Positions 8,020 through 17,925 of a DNA stretch of 64,000 nt are shown piece after piece. The translations under genes were made by a program, and so were the position numbers. Source of the DNA: Photobacterium proteolyticum (lineage in GTDB: Bacteria > Pseudomonadota > Gammaproteobacteria > Enterobacterales > Vibrionaceae). The stretch spans positions 114,792-178,791 of the forward strand of contig NZ_MJIL01000075.1 in NCBI RefSeq assembly GCF_001939735.1, given 5' to 3'. Positions within the stretch are counted from its first letter, which is position 1, and each line of letters opens with the position of its first letter. The notes beneath the pieces are model-generated. The model was not told the DNA's origin and did no database searches. It saw nothing but the letters and a program-made list of their open reading frames with translations.

Positions 8020-9033
8020 TTACTTCTTGCCTTCAATCGCGCCCTGTATCGCAGGACCAATCTGGCGTTTACGAGATGTCACTCCATCTAATACCAGCCA
8101 GCCTTGCTTTGGTTGGCCCGTAAAGGCTTTGGCCGCGATAGCCGCATCGATATCATCAATCCACAACAGATTGGCGCGCTTGTTCTTGGTATCTATTACG
8201 GCAAAGAACAGGTGATCCAGCTTCTGAGTTTCTTTATAGGAAATCATAGCAGCGACAAACTCATTACGACGGTCAAGCAGCTGCTGGGCAGTTAAGGTTT
8301 CCGCCACTCCGATACCGACCTTCTTGCCCCCATAGGAGAAGTTTTTGTAGTCCATGGTCAGGATTTCAGCCGCACTGATATGGCTTAGATCCGACTTGGC
8401 CTCCAGCATTTTCTGACCGAACGCTTTCAGATCTACGATACCGGCTTCCTTTGCCAACTCTTTAGCATAGTAACGATCGTATTCAGTGGTCGTCGAAGAC
8501 TGGAACACAACCGTATCGGACAGTATCCCGGCCAGCGTTGTACAGGCCAAATGGGCGGGTAAATCAATATCCAGGCTCTCGGCACGATCAGCCAGTATAG
8601 TAGCGGCAGATCCCCAGGCCCGGATATCTATCGGGGTAACCTGCGTCATATTGACCGGTGCTCCGCCAATCGCATGATGATCAACGATTGCCACGATGCT
8701 GCTCTCGTCAATGGTCGGATGCAGTTGAGTTTTTTGGTTGAAATCAACCAGGCCAACCGCCTTTTGGCTAAAATCATTCAATGGCTTAGGCGCGGCTATC
8801 TGGCAATAATCCAGCACAAACTGGCTTTCCGGATTAATCCCTTCCGGAACCACCGCGGTACCGCCGTAAATATGGGCGGCAATCAACGCCGATGTTACAG
8901 AATCGGTATCCGGGCTAAGGTGCCCGGTCCACACCAGATTATCGGTGTTATTGTTTTTTGGCGCACCTAACTCAAAGGCAGCCGCTCCTGTGCTAGCCAA
9001 CGACAGCAGAAGTAGAATATGACTCGATTTCAT
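8020..9033 (-). CDS. ppaC: Manganese-dependent inorganic pyrophosphatase (DHH family) with signal peptide
   Basis: 337 residues. Metal and catalytic motifs of family II pyrophosphatases are all present: H38-x3-D42-x-D44 (HLSPDTDS), VDFN at 96-99, D118-H119-H120, and the C-terminal SRKRQIGP that binds pyrophosphate. It should hydrolyse PPi to phosphate using Mn2+. The odd feature is residues 1-19, a typical Sec signal peptide (hydrophobic core LLLLSLAS ending AAA) that precedes the catalytic fold by about 15 residues, pointing to a periplasmic enzyme. Family members from Firmicutes are cytoplasmic and start directly at the HxPDxD strand. It is a single gene convergent with tyrS. Confidence 0.88.
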   Translation of the reverse strand: MKSSHILLLLSLASTGAAAFELGAPKNNNTDNLVWTGHLSPDTDSVTSALIAAHIYGGTAVVPEGINPESQFVLDYCQIAAPKPLNDFSQKAVGLVDFNQKTQLHPTIDESSIVAIVDHHAIGGAPVNMTQVTPIDIRAWGSAATILADRAESLDIDLPAHLACTTLAGILSDTVVFQSSTTTEYDRYYAKELAKEAGIVDLKAFGQKMLEAKSDLSHISAAEILTMDYKNFSYGGKKVGIGVAETLTAQQLLDRRNEFVAAMISYKETQKLDHLFFAVIDTKNKRANLLWIDDIDAAIAAKAFTGQPKQGWLVLDGVTSRKRQIGPAIQGAIEGKK

Positions 9034-9288
9034 GGTTTTACCTTTTATTATCAGATAATTAAGATCGAGAAAAGTATTCTACCTTGGTGACAGAACAGTG
9101 ACAGCCATTTGAATTTATCCAACTGATTTTATTACAAAAACTTTAAAAGCCTCGCAAAAACCAATGACGAATGACCGGTGTTACACAATTAAACAACCAT
9201 TACAAAGCGTTTCTCCGTTTCCCGGCACTATTCACACTTTTCTTCCACTTAACACGGTACATTCTTTAAAAAACAATGGAGTACCCCC

Positions 9289-10224
9289 ATGAGCCGCCCA
9301 ATTATCCTTGACTGCGATCCTGGTCACGATGATGCTATTGCCCTGATCCTCGCCTGTGCCTCCCCCTCCCTGGATATCAGGGCTGTTACCACCAGTGCAG
9401 GCAACCAGACTCCGGACAAAACTCTCAACAATGCCCTGCGCATTTTGACCTTGATGGGTCGCAGCGACATACCCGTTGCCGGCGGTGCTTTAAAGCCACT
9501 GGCCCGAGAGCTCATTATTGCCGATAACGTTCACGGAGAAAGCGGCCTTGACGGCCCGTCACTGCCCGAACCTGGGTTTGAGCCGCAAACAGAGCATGCC
9601 GTAGAGCTGATGGCGCGCGTCCTTGAAGAAAGTGACAAACCAGTAACGCTGGTACCGACAGGACCGCTCACCAATATAGCCCTGCTACTGGCAACCCATC
9701 GCGAACTGACAGACAAGATAGAACGCATCGTCCTAATGGGCGGCGGGGCTGAAACCGGCAACTGGACACCGGCAGCCGAGTTTAATATCTATGTCGATCC
9801 ACAGGCCGCCGATATGGTGTTCAGTTCCGGCATCCCAATCACGATGTGCGGATTGGATGTCACCCATAGGGCCCAAATCATGGATGAAGATATCGAGCGG
9901 ATCCGCGCCATCGACAACCCGGTATCCGATGTGGTCGCCGATTTGCTCGACTTCTTTATGATCTACCATCGCGATCCTAAGTGGGGGCTTGAAGGCGCAC
10001 CGCTCCATGACCCATGTACCATTGCCTGGTTGCTTGCACCGGAGCTATTCACCGCGCAGGACTGCTGGGTTGGAATTGAAACCAAAGGTGAATATACCCA
10101 AGGGATGACAGTCGTCGATCGCTATCAGCTCTCCGGCAAGCCGGCCAATGCAACCGTGCTGTTCGATGTCTATCGTCAGGGTTTTGTCGACTTGCTGGCG
10201 AAAAGCTTGCGCTACTTCAGTTAA
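9289..10224 (+). CDS. rihA: Pyrimidine-specific ribonucleoside hydrolase
   Basis: 311 residues, the same length as E. coli RihA and similar throughout. The N-terminal [12 protein letters not shown] (residues 8-19) holds the Ca2+-binding aspartates; [19 protein letters not shown], and [17 protein letters not shown] are the family landmarks. It cleaves the N-glycosidic bond of cytidine and uridine in nucleoside salvage. It is monocistronic here, with a GGAG site before the start and a hairpin (10253-10273) after the stop. In E. coli rihA lies in another context. Confidence 0.93.
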   Translation: MSRPIILDCDPGHDDAIALILACASPSLDIRAVTTSAGNQTPDKTLNNALRILTLMGRSDIPVAGGALKPLARELIIADNVHGESGLDGPSLPEPGFEPQTEHAVELMARVLEESDKPVTLVPTGPLTNIALLLATHRELTDKIERIVLMGGGAETGNWTPAAEFNIYVDPQAADMVFSSGIPITMCGLDVTHRAQIMDEDIERIRAIDNPVSDVVADLLDFFMIYHRDPKWGLEGAPLHDPCTIAWLLAPELFTAQDCWVGIETKGEYTQGMTVVDRYQLSGKPANATVLFDVYRQGFVDLLAKSLRYFS

Positions 10225-10252
10225 TACTATGTCACTGGTTTACAGTGAATAA

Positions 10253-10273
10253 AGGGAGATCATCGATCTCCCT
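10253..10273 (+). terminator. Hairpin after rihA
   Basis: AGGGAGAT / ATCTCCCT with a five-base loop, 29 bp past the rihA stop. There is no uridine tract, so termination is likely but not certain. Confidence 0.45.
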
Positions 10274-10473
10274 AACCTTTGAGCCGTGCCATTAAACCTT
10301 ACCATTGGATCTTGGTTGTCTTTGGCCTTACACTACAGACACTCTAATCAAGCTAAGCATGGCAATAGTAAAGACATGAAACTCGTTCGCTGACGATTTT
10401 AATCATTACCTCACTAACTCCGTAACTCTATCCCGATAAGGATGGAGGGACTTTCTGTAATGATTAACTATGA

Positions 10474-11337
10474 ATGAGTATTATGAATTCCACCTTATTT
10501 TCACCGACACTTACCGTCGATCGTGAAGGCTACCAACTACAGGTTAAAGTTGACGGGCAAGGTACTCCCTTGCTGATCATTGGTAGCGCCCGCTACTATG
10601 ACCGAGCCATACCACAAACGCTTCGCCAGCACTTTCAGTGTATCTTCATCGATCACCGTGGTTTTGCCTCATCAAATCACTCACCCAAAGCTAACGATAT
10701 CTCCCTGAAAATAATCAGCGAGGATATCGAGTACATCAGACAGAAATTGGAAATCAACCAGGCTATGATCATGGGGCACTCAGGCCATGCGTACATGGCG
10801 CTAGATTATGCCAAACGCTATCCCGCCCATATCACCAAAGTTGTCCTGTGCGGCGCATCGCCGAACCTAAGCCCGGACAGCCACCAAGCTGCTGAACGCT
10901 ATTGGGAAAGTAATGCCGACGAGTTGCGAAAGGCACTGTTTGAGACGGATATCGGCCTGCTAGGATCTGACATTCGATCGGATCCCGAACGAAAATTTAT
11001 CCATATTTGCTGCAGGCTGAGGGCCAGGCGCTGGGCTGATCATGCCTATGACGAAAGCTGGCTTTGGCAAGGACTCACTGCCCATAGTGCCTTGTTCGAT
11101 AAAATGTGGGGAGACGTTTTTGCCAATATTGACATTGAGCAGTACACCTCGGCAATCGAGGTTCCGGTACTCATCCTGATGGGACAAAAAGATTTCAGTA
11201 TTGCCCGTCCGTCAGAATGGCTTTCCCTTTCCCGACCATTTGCCCGCCAGACACTTCATATCTTCGAGCAAAGCGGTCATACCCCGCCACTGGAAGAACC
11301 AGAACGCTTTACCCAGAGACTAAGAGCCTGGGCATAA
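10474..11337 (+). CDS. Alpha/beta-hydrolase
   Basis: 287 residues with the canonical alpha/beta-hydrolase order: oxyanion strand (TPLLIIGS), FIDHRGFASS near residue 58, nucleophile elbow GHSGH with Ser103, acid strand PVLILMGQKD near residue 236, and catalytic histidine in SGHTPPLEEPERF near residue 269. It resembles the proline-iminopeptidase/haloperoxidase branch; the true substrate is unknown. No strong ribosome site precedes the ATG at 10474, and a second ATG three codons in is possible. It is convergent with the MocR gene. Confidence 0.8.
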   Translation: MSIMNSTLFSPTLTVDREGYQLQVKVDGQGTPLLIIGSARYYDRAIPQTLRQHFQCIFIDHRGFASSNHSPKANDISLKIISEDIEYIRQKLEINQAMIMGHSGHAYMALDYAKRYPAHITKVVLCGASPNLSPDSHQAAERYWESNADELRKALFETDIGLLGSDIRSDPERKFIHICCRLRARRWADHAYDESWLWQGLTAHSALFDKMWGDVFANIDIEQYTSAIEVPVLILMGQKDFSIARPSEWLSLSRPFARQTLHIFEQSGHTPPLEEPERFTQRLRAWA

Positions 11338-11350
11338 ATAAGCACTAAAT

Positions 11351-11408
11351 GGGTGTTGGAGCACAACTGATATCGTTCATCACGATGTAAAAAGTATGCT
11401 CCTCACCC
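11351..11408. terminator. Bidirectional terminator between hydrolase and MocR genes
   Basis: Outer stem GGGTG..GGAGCA pairs with TGCTCC.CACCC, with a smaller inner ATCG/CGAT stem. It is followed on the plus strand by TTTT, in the gap between two convergent genes. Confidence 0.6.
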
Positions 11409-11421
11409 TTTTACAGTCACA

Positions 11422-12846
11422 CTAGCAAGCCTTATGCAGGCATTCGGCCAGTGTCTTAAGGGCAGCCTGGGTTAGTTCAGACCAAGAATAAGAGCAATTG
11501 ATACGCATACAATGCTTGTACCTGCCATCACTCGCAAACAAGGTACCCGGAGCAATGCTGATATTATGCTCCTTGAGCAGGCTCTGCAGTAAGTGCTCGG
11601 TATTGATATGTTCCGGCAGCACAACCCACAAAAAATAGCCACCAGCCGGGCGAGTGATTTTCGTATCTCTGGGAAAAGACTGTTCGATGGCATACTGCAT
11701 CTGCCGCTGCCGTAATTCGAGCTGGCGTCTTAATTGTCTCAGATGGCGGTCATACCCTCCGTGTTGCACGTACTGGGCAAACGCCAGTTGGTTGGGTACC
11801 GCTGCAGATAACGTAGACATCAGCTGAAGCTGTTCAATCTGTCTGGCATAGCGTCCGGCAACAACCCACCCAACCCTAAAACCCGGTGCCAGACATTTTG
11901 AAAAAGAGGAGCAGTGCAATACCAGCCCCTGCTCATCATAGGCTTTAATGGCTTTGGTTTTTTCCTCGGAGAAATAAAGCTCGGAATAGACATCATCTTC
12001 AATCAAAGGAATATCGGACGCGGCCAGCAAATCCCGGATCGCTATCTTGTTGGCTTCCGGCATTGACGAACCCAGCGGATTTTGGAAATTGCTCATTAGC
12101 CAGCAGGCTTTGATATCCTGGGTTTGAATGGCTTCTTTCAGTGCATCGACCGACATACCATGACGTGGATGGGTCGCTATCTCAACGGCTTTCAGGTGCA
12201 GGCGCTCTACGGTTTGCAACGCCCCGTAAAATGCCGGTGATTCGATGGCTACGGAGTCACCCGGCTGAGTGACCGCCATCAGGCTAAGCCCAAGTGACTC
12301 CATCGCTCCCGAGGTGATCACAATGTCATTTATCGACACATCAATACCGTCACGGATATAGCGCTTTGCAATAGCACGGCGCAAGGCCACACTGCCCGGA
12401 GGCAGGTCAGTCACCGCACTTTGGGGTGGCATGGTTCTCACGGTTTGCGCCAAAGCACGCCCCAGGTGTTTTAATGGGAATAGCTCAGGATCAGGAAAAG
12501 CCGAACCGAACGGCATCACCTCATCACGCTTACATGCGGTCAGCACCTCGAACACATGTGCATTGATATTAATGGATCGATTCGACATCTGGGGGAATGT
12601 CTGCGCGGGTTCGGGCAAACGGTTATGATGCGGCGTTACATAATACCCTGACTTGGTTTTGACGTGAATCCACCCGCCCAGTACCAGGAGCTCATAAGCC
12701 TTCAGCACTGTCATCGGACTGATACCGTGAATTTTGCTCATTTCTCTTACCGAGGGGATCCGCTCTCCGGGCAGCCAAATTCGTTGCTCGATTTGGAGCT
12801 GGATCTCTGCGGCAACTGCATGATAACGCGTCTTCTGTACAGGCAT
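11422..12846 (-). CDS. MocR-type GntR regulator with aminotransferase domain
   Basis: 474 residues. Residues 1-70 form a GntR winged helix (IPSVREMSKIHGISPMTVLK), and residues ~100-470 a fold-type I PLP aminotransferase. The PLP-lysine motif SSFSKCLAPGFRVGW (around residue 318) and the upstream DLPPGSVALRRAIA are intact. MocR proteins sense PLP, amino acids or an amine rather than perform transamination; PdxR, GabR and TauR are examples. The target is unclear: the flanking genes are a hydrolase and deoC, neither an obvious partner. Confidence 0.88.
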   Translation of the reverse strand: MPVQKTRYHAVAAEIQLQIEQRIWLPGERIPSVREMSKIHGISPMTVLKAYELLVLGGWIHVKTKSGYYVTPHHNRLPEPAQTFPQMSNRSININAHVFEVLTACKRDEVMPFGSAFPDPELFPLKHLGRALAQTVRTMPPQSAVTDLPPGSVALRRAIAKRYIRDGIDVSINDIVITSGAMESLGLSLMAVTQPGDSVAIESPAFYGALQTVERLHLKAVEIATHPRHGMSVDALKEAIQTQDIKACWLMSNFQNPLGSSMPEANKIAIRDLLAASDIPLIEDDVYSELYFSEEKTKAIKAYDEQGLVLHCSSFSKCLAPGFRVGWVVAGRYARQIEQLQLMSTLSAAVPNQLAFAQYVQHGGYDRHLRQLRRQLELRQRQMQYAIEQSFPRDTKITRPAGGYFLWVVLPEHINTEHLLQSLLKEHNISIAPGTLFASDGRYKHCMRINCSYSWSELTQAALKTLAECLHKAC

Positions 12847-12928
12847 GCCTTTTCACTAACCTCTATACATAAAATCGAGCCATAGGCGCCGCAGCGGCTG
12901 GCTCGATCCGGAAAGTTATCATCGTAGC

Positions 12929-12958
12929 GGTCTGAGGTAGATAATTCGGCCTCAGACC
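12929..12958 (-). terminator. Hairpin after deoC
   Basis: Perfect 9-bp inverted repeat GGTCTGAGG / CCTCAGACC, ten bases past the deoC stop. No uridine tract follows on the minus strand. Confidence 0.5.
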
Positions 12959-12967
12959 TAGCGAAGC

Positions 12968-13741
12968 TTAGTAGCTAGCTTCTACTTCATTCTCACCTTC
13001 TCCCAATGCATAGAGAAGATTGGCAAGCAAACTCGACGCTCCAAAGCGGTAATGCATAGGGTCGGTCCATTCCGGCCCCATAATAGCGTCAACCATCTCC
13101 AGGTAACGCTGTGCTTCTTCGGCTGTACTTACACCGCCTGCAGGCTTAAAGCCCACGCTCTTTTCGACTCCCAGGGATTTAATCACGTTCAACATGATTT
13201 CCGCTGCCTCAAGCGTGGCATTTTCGGCAACTTTACCCGTTGAGGTTTTGATAAAATCAGCACCGGCATCAATCGATATTTCGGACGCGCGCCTGATCAG
13301 CCCTGCATCTTTCAGCTCACCCGACTCGATAATCACCTTTAACAGCTTATCGCCACAGGCTGCCTTACATTGCTTGACCAGCTCGAAGCCGACCTGCTCG
13401 TCACCGGCGACTAAAGCTCGATACGGGAAAACCACATCCACATCATCGGCACCATAAGCCACCGCTGCCTTTGTTTCGGCTACTGCAATATCAATATCTG
13501 CATTACCGTGCGGAAAGTTCGTGACTGTCGCAATACGAATGTCGGGAGTGCCCTGCTCACGGAGGGTCTTTTTGGCAATAGGAATAAATCGCGGATAGAT
13601 ACATATCGCCGCCGTATTGCCGACAACCGTCTTGGCACTGCGGCAAAGCGCAATGATTTTTTCATCGGTATCATCATTGTTAAGGGTAGTCAGATCCATT
13701 AACTTCAGTGCACGCAACGCTGCTGTTTTTAACTCACTCAT
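12968..13741 (-). CDS. deoC: Deoxyribose-phosphate aldolase
   Basis: 257 residues (E. coli enzyme 259). It cleaves 2-deoxyribose-5-phosphate to glyceraldehyde-3-phosphate and acetaldehyde in deoxynucleoside catabolism. The Schiff-base lysine is K165 in FIKTSTGK, the helper aspartate is in YGADDVDVV near residue 100, and the second lysine is in GFKPAGG. The frame is open to 13930, but the ATG at 13741 has GGAG six bases upstream and matches known N-termini. The rest of a deo operon (deoA, deoB, deoD) is not adjacent, which differs from the usual enteric arrangement. Confidence 0.95.
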   Translation of the reverse strand: MSELKTAALRALKLMDLTTLNNDDTDEKIIALCRSAKTVVGNTAAICIYPRFIPIAKKTLREQGTPDIRIATVTNFPHGNADIDIAVAETKAAVAYGADDVDVVFPYRALVAGDEQVGFELVKQCKAACGDKLLKVIIESGELKDAGLIRRASEISIDAGADFIKTSTGKVAENATLEAAEIMLNVIKSLGVEKSVGFKPAGGVSTAEEAQRYLEMVDAIMGPEWTDPMHYRFGASSLLANLLYALGEGENEVEASY

Positions 13742-14214
13742 AATTTCTCCAGTCCAGTAAATATCTAGTGCATTCGATCTGCGCAATGTCATACCGGCGA
13801 TCTGTCTTTCAACAGACTTTGCTGACACCGAACAGCTTGAGAAGCGGACGTGGTTCCTTGAAGATTGGGGCAAATATCGAAGAACATTCACCCCATTGAA
13901 GTCCATTTCACCGCCCCCCCTACAAATCAAGGGGGCTACTATCGCGGCCTTGTTTGATAAGGCAGCAACAGCTACAGACCCGTAATTAACGAGTCAGTGC
14001 AGGCATTGGAACACAATTAGAGAAAACCGATGTAGAACAGAGCAGCCACATACCCCCTATAACAGATGGAAACAATACGACATGAGGCATAGAACAGGGG
14101 ACGTTGAATCACTGCGCCAATGAATCTAGATGCGACAATTTTACTGCCGTCAGGCAATCTAAAACACGATATCGAAGAGGACTAAAAAGGTGAAAGACTA
14201 GCTCCTATCTAGTA
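13742..14214. other. Gene-free interval upstream of deoC
   Basis: 473 bp with no credible open frame. It should hold the deoC promoter. The only structure seen is a GCCCCC / GGGGGC inverted repeat at 13913-13936. I could not identify a convincing CRP, CytR or DeoR operator by eye. Confidence 0.5.
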
Positions 14215-14706
14215 TTAGCTATCAGAAAAAGCAAGGATACGATTTTCGTGCTGCTCTCCACCTAGCTGGAAAAACACCTCGCCAATATCTCTAAACCCTT
14301 GCTTTTTATAAAACCCGATTGCAGGATCATTGTGTACCCAGGTCGAGAGCCAGTAACTACCGCCAAACTGAGAGCGCATCTCGGCAAGCAGCTCTTTTCC
14401 AATTCCCTTGCCATGAAAGTGCTCCTGTACATACAAGGTCTCCACCTCATAGCCATTAGACTCATCTCTGTAGTGGGATGTTAAGTTGACGGCAATGTAC
14501 CCGAGCAGGTGCTCACCGTCGGTATACACTAAAATGCGGTAGTCTGGATTGAGCAATAACGCTTCAAAATGGCTTTCTGTGAACGTAGACAAGACATATT
14601 GTGCAATGTCAGCCCGGATCCCGTCCCTGGCATAGGTGTGTAACCATACTTGTATAGAGAGCGCGGCTAAGTTCCGGCTGTCTCCTTCCCTGGCATATCT
14701 GATCAT
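14215..14706 (-). CDS. GNAT-family N-acetyltransferase
   Basis: 163 residues. The acetyl-CoA pyrophosphate loop is HGKGIGKELL (about 94-103), preceded by the EVETLYV strand; the C-terminal WVHNDPAIGFYKKQGF is the usual GNAT motif B. Substrate unknown. It stands alone between deoC and the signalling locus. Confidence 0.82.
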   Translation of the reverse strand: MIRYAREGDSRNLAALSIQVWLHTYARDGIRADIAQYVLSTFTESHFEALLLNPDYRILVYTDGEHLLGYIAVNLTSHYRDESNGYEVETLYVQEHFHGKGIGKELLAEMRSQFGGSYWLSTWVHNDPAIGFYKKQGFRDIGEVFFQLGGEQHENRILAFSDS

Positions 14707-14786
14707 AGTTTATTCCCTGGTCATCCTAACCCGTCTAAATATTTAACTTACTGGTATTGTTACATATTAATCAGAAGGCTTCTCAA

Positions 14787-15926
14787 TCATTCCGGATCTA
14801 TCCTGCGCTTAAAAACAAATTCTCCTTGCTTAATCTCAAGCAGAACGGCACTTTTCGACGGATCGCCAGATTCTCTGTATTCAATTCGGCCGGTCACCCC
14901 TTCGTAACCTCCCAGGGTATTCAATGCATCACGAATGCCTTTCGGATCAGTCCCACCATGACGTTTCGCCGCTTCAAACAGCATTCCGAAAGCATCATAG
15001 GTTAACGCCACAACATCATTCGGTTCCTTGTTATAGGCCTCTCTATAGCGTGCCCTAAAATGTACTGCTTCACCGTCAGCTTTATTCACACCGTAATGCG
15101 TACTGAAATAGGCCCCTTCAAGCGCGTCTCGATCCTTCTCCGGAATTTGCGTCCAGGTATCACTGCCAAGCAACATGGCATCAAGGCCAAGCTCTCTGGC
15201 CAACCGTGCCTGCTCAGGTACCTCGTTATAATAATTGGGCAAAAACAGTACCCCTGGGGCCGCAGCCTGAATACGACGCAGCTGCTCAGTCACATCCGGC
15301 GCGTCGCGGGTATAGAGCTCATAGGCAACGACCCTGCCCCCCTGCTCCCTGAAAGCAGCACGAAATACCTCGGCCAAATTGCGGTTATACTCGCTGGAGA
15401 CATCGTATAACACTGCTGCTTTTTGATAACCCAAATCCTGATAGGCAAACCTTGCCATCAGTTGCCCCTGAAAGGTGTCGTTAAAGGCAATTCGGTATAC
15501 CCATTTCTTGTTTCGTGTGGTTTCCGGGTTGGTCGACCAGGGGCTAAGCATCGGAATTTGGGCATATTCGGCATACCGTGCAGCAGGAATGGCATTTCGG
15601 CTTGCCTGAGGGCCAATGATGGCACTGACATTTTGCTGATTGATGAGCCGCAACGCCGCACTGATGGTTTGTTCGGCATTATCCTGATTATCCTCAATCA
15701 GCAGCACAACATGATAGCGTTCGTCATCAATAATCAAACCGCCCCGCTCATTGACTTCCTGTACCGCCAGCTTGGCCGCTTCTACTGTTGCCAGACCGAC
15801 TTCCGGGATCTGCCCACTGATCGGCGCAATCAATCCGATACGCAATTCTTTTTCCTGTAACGGCTGACTGTCGCAACCCACTAAAACAAGTACAAAAACC
15901 ATCAGCATGCCGGAAAATAACTTCAT
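14787..15926 (-). CDS. Branched-chain amino-acid-type ligand-binding lipoprotein
   Basis: 379 residues. The signal peptide ends in a lipobox (LVGC), so the protein is lipid-anchored. The mature part is a type I periplasmic-binding fold of the LivJ/Peripla_BP_6 class: IGLIAPISGQ, a GPQASRNAIPAA loop around the ligand hinge, and VALTYDAFGMLFEAAKRHGG. There is no ABC permease or ATPase nearby. Instead it starts ten bases after the Cache-HAMP adenylate cyclase, so it is better seen as a sensory ligand-binding partner of the cyclase than as a transporter subunit. Confidence 0.85.
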   Translation of the reverse strand: MKLFSGMLMVFVLVLVGCDSQPLQEKELRIGLIAPISGQIPEVGLATVEAAKLAVQEVNERGGLIIDDERYHVVLLIEDNQDNAEQTISAALRLINQQNVSAIIGPQASRNAIPAARYAEYAQIPMLSPWSTNPETTRNKKWVYRIAFNDTFQGQLMARFAYQDLGYQKAAVLYDVSSEYNRNLAEVFRAAFREQGGRVVAYELYTRDAPDVTEQLRRIQAAAPGVLFLPNYYNEVPEQARLARELGLDAMLLGSDTWTQIPEKDRDALEGAYFSTHYGVNKADGEAVHFRARYREAYNKEPNDVVALTYDAFGMLFEAAKRHGGTDPKGIRDALNTLGGYEGVTGRIEYRESGDPSKSAVLLEIKQGEFVFKRRIDPE

Positions 15927-15936
15927 ACACTTATCC

Positions 15937-17724
15937 TTATTCGTTGATCGCTTCTTCCTTACGCCCTTTAAGCATATAAGTGTGCATTTCTCCTTTTCCC
16001 TTGATCACGACCATTCCGCGATCATCAAACTCGTAATCATCCTTCAAGTGCTTATAGGTTGCCTCTGTGATCTGAATGCCACCCTTCAACCCCTGCGACT
16101 CCATCCGGGAAGCGGTATTGACCGCATCACCCCAAATATCATAGATAAACTTTTTGGTGCCAATCACTCCGGCAACAACAGGACCGCTGTTGATGCCGAT
16201 GCGAATACTGAGCGTCTTGCCATGGCGCTGGTTAAAGCATGCGATGACGTCGAGCATATCCAGTGCCGTCTCGGCAACCACTTCAGCGTGATCATCACGC
16301 GGGATAGGAATTCCCGCCCCAACCATGTAGGCATCACCAATGGTCTTGATTTTTTCTAATCCCCGGCGCTCACTCAAGCTGTCAAACTCGCAGAATATTT
16401 CATTCAACAAGCCCACCACTTCTGCTGCAGGCAACCCGGCAGACATCGGCGTGAAGTTAACAATATCGGCAAACAAGATTGTGACCTCGGAAAAACTATC
16501 GGCAATTGTGTCTTCACCATGCTTTAAGCGCTCAGCAATGGGAGCCGGCAAGATATTAAGCAGCAAATGCTCAGATCTCTCGCGCTCTTCGGCCAGGTCG
16601 TCGAGCGTTTTCTTCAGCCTGGCAATCATCTGGTTGAAGTTCTGCGCCAGCAGCCCGGTCTCGTCCCTAGTCAGCACCGGGGCAGTCTGAGTCAGATCGC
16701 CGGCACTGATTTTCAGTGTCGTCTCAGTAACAGCCAAAATCGGCCGGGTGATCCTAACGGCAATCAGATAGATACCGATGCTCAACAAACCGACAGCCAA
16801 CAAACCGACAGCCAGTACCATAACGCCAAACCGATTGGCTGGTGCCAGTGCCGCTGAAGCCCTAACTTCTGATATCAGGGCCAGCCCCAGCTCAGGCAGC
16901 CACCGATAGCTGCCAATCACTGGCTCGCCGACATAGTTATCATATAGCCCTGCACCATTTTGGCCCCGCAGGGCCGTTTCAATACCCTGACTATGAACTC
17001 CTCGCGGATAGGAGGCATGACCGAACCGCCCGGGAGAGATAAAACGATTATGGGCATCGACAAGGTATGCCTCACCGCTTTCCCCCAGCCCTGTTTGCCG
17101 ACTGACAATCTCGACCAATACTGACAAGCGGACATGGGCGGCCAGCACACCGAGCAACTCGCCAGTCGGGCTCAGCAGGGGAGTGGATACGGTTAAGGTC
17201 GGTGCAGCCGTATCCGGGCTGGGGTACACCTTCTGCAAGAACGTTTCCTTCTGTCCCTGAACAAAATATTGATGGTTTAGCCGATAACCACCTTCATCAT
17301 CAGGCTGCGTCGAGAAGAAGACCCGGCCGCCGACTCTGGTCATCATAAACACCTCTGTCAGATCAGAGGCCGTTGCCGAGCCGTAATCAAGGAAGGTCGA
17401 AAGAAACAACACCTCTGCCAACTGAAAATGAGCCGTCTTGTATGCCGCCGTCCCTGTTTCTTCGGCCAGCAGAGCATCAGCAGCAGCCCGAAGCTCATCA
17501 AGCTCTGCAATGTTCCTTACAACAGTTATCTGCTCGGCGATATAGCGGTTAATTTCGAACTCTTTGTGATCAGCCGTCAAATCAAACTGATCAATCGCGA
17601 TCTCTTTTTGAGTTTCGGCCGCAAGGAAGTAGGTCACCGATGCCAGCGCCACCACGACCAGCACGGATACCAACAAAAAATAGGCAGTCATTCGGGCCTT
17701 AAGACTTTGTTGCAAAAGCCCCAT
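15937..17724 (-). CDS. Cache-HAMP class III adenylate cyclase
   Basis: 595 residues. A transmembrane helix (13-33) is followed by a periplasmic Cache-type sensor (about 40-300), a second helix (about 302-325), a HAMP linker and a class III cyclase domain (about 405-590). Catalytic residues look intact: the metal aspartate in LFADIVNFT, the substrate lysine/aspartate in KIKTIGDAYM, and the adenine-selecting aspartate plus transition-state Asn/Arg in IWGDAVNTASRM. These favour ATP over GTP as substrate. It leads an operon with the lipoprotein and lies divergent from a binding protein and a cyclic-nucleotide-domain antiporter. Confidence 0.9.
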   Translation of the reverse strand: MGLLQQSLKARMTAYFLLVSVLVVVALASVTYFLAAETQKEIAIDQFDLTADHKEFEINRYIAEQITVVRNIAELDELRAAADALLAEETGTAAYKTAHFQLAEVLFLSTFLDYGSATASDLTEVFMMTRVGGRVFFSTQPDDEGGYRLNHQYFVQGQKETFLQKVYPSPDTAAPTLTVSTPLLSPTGELLGVLAAHVRLSVLVEIVSRQTGLGESGEAYLVDAHNRFISPGRFGHASYPRGVHSQGIETALRGQNGAGLYDNYVGEPVIGSYRWLPELGLALISEVRASAALAPANRFGVMVLAVGLLAVGLLSIGIYLIAVRITRPILAVTETTLKISAGDLTQTAPVLTRDETGLLAQNFNQMIARLKKTLDDLAEERERSEHLLLNILPAPIAERLKHGEDTIADSFSEVTILFADIVNFTPMSAGLPAAEVVGLLNEIFCEFDSLSERRGLEKIKTIGDAYMVGAGIPIPRDDHAEVVAETALDMLDVIACFNQRHGKTLSIRIGINSGPVVAGVIGTKKFIYDIWGDAVNTASRMESQGLKGGIQITEATYKHLKDDYEFDDRGMVVIKGKGEMHTYMLKGRKEEAINE

Positions 17725-17925
17725 TCAATTCCTCCCGCACCCGTTAGCAATAAATAAGCAAAAAAAGTACCAGTCAAAGTGAGTATAGACGCCCAGACAA
17801 CCTCGCTTGACTTATTGCGTGTACCTTCTTCCCCGGCAACCACCAACACTTAGGCTAACCTGAATAGATAGGCATCAGCGCACGACATGCCGCGCCTCCG
17901 CTAATGAGAAAGCAAAGGCCTGACC

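Noticed and set aside
13913..13936. GCCCCC / GGGGGC hairpin upstream of deoC as a riboswitch or terminator
   Set aside because: It is isolated, lacks a uridine tract and no conserved riboswitch core was seen around it.
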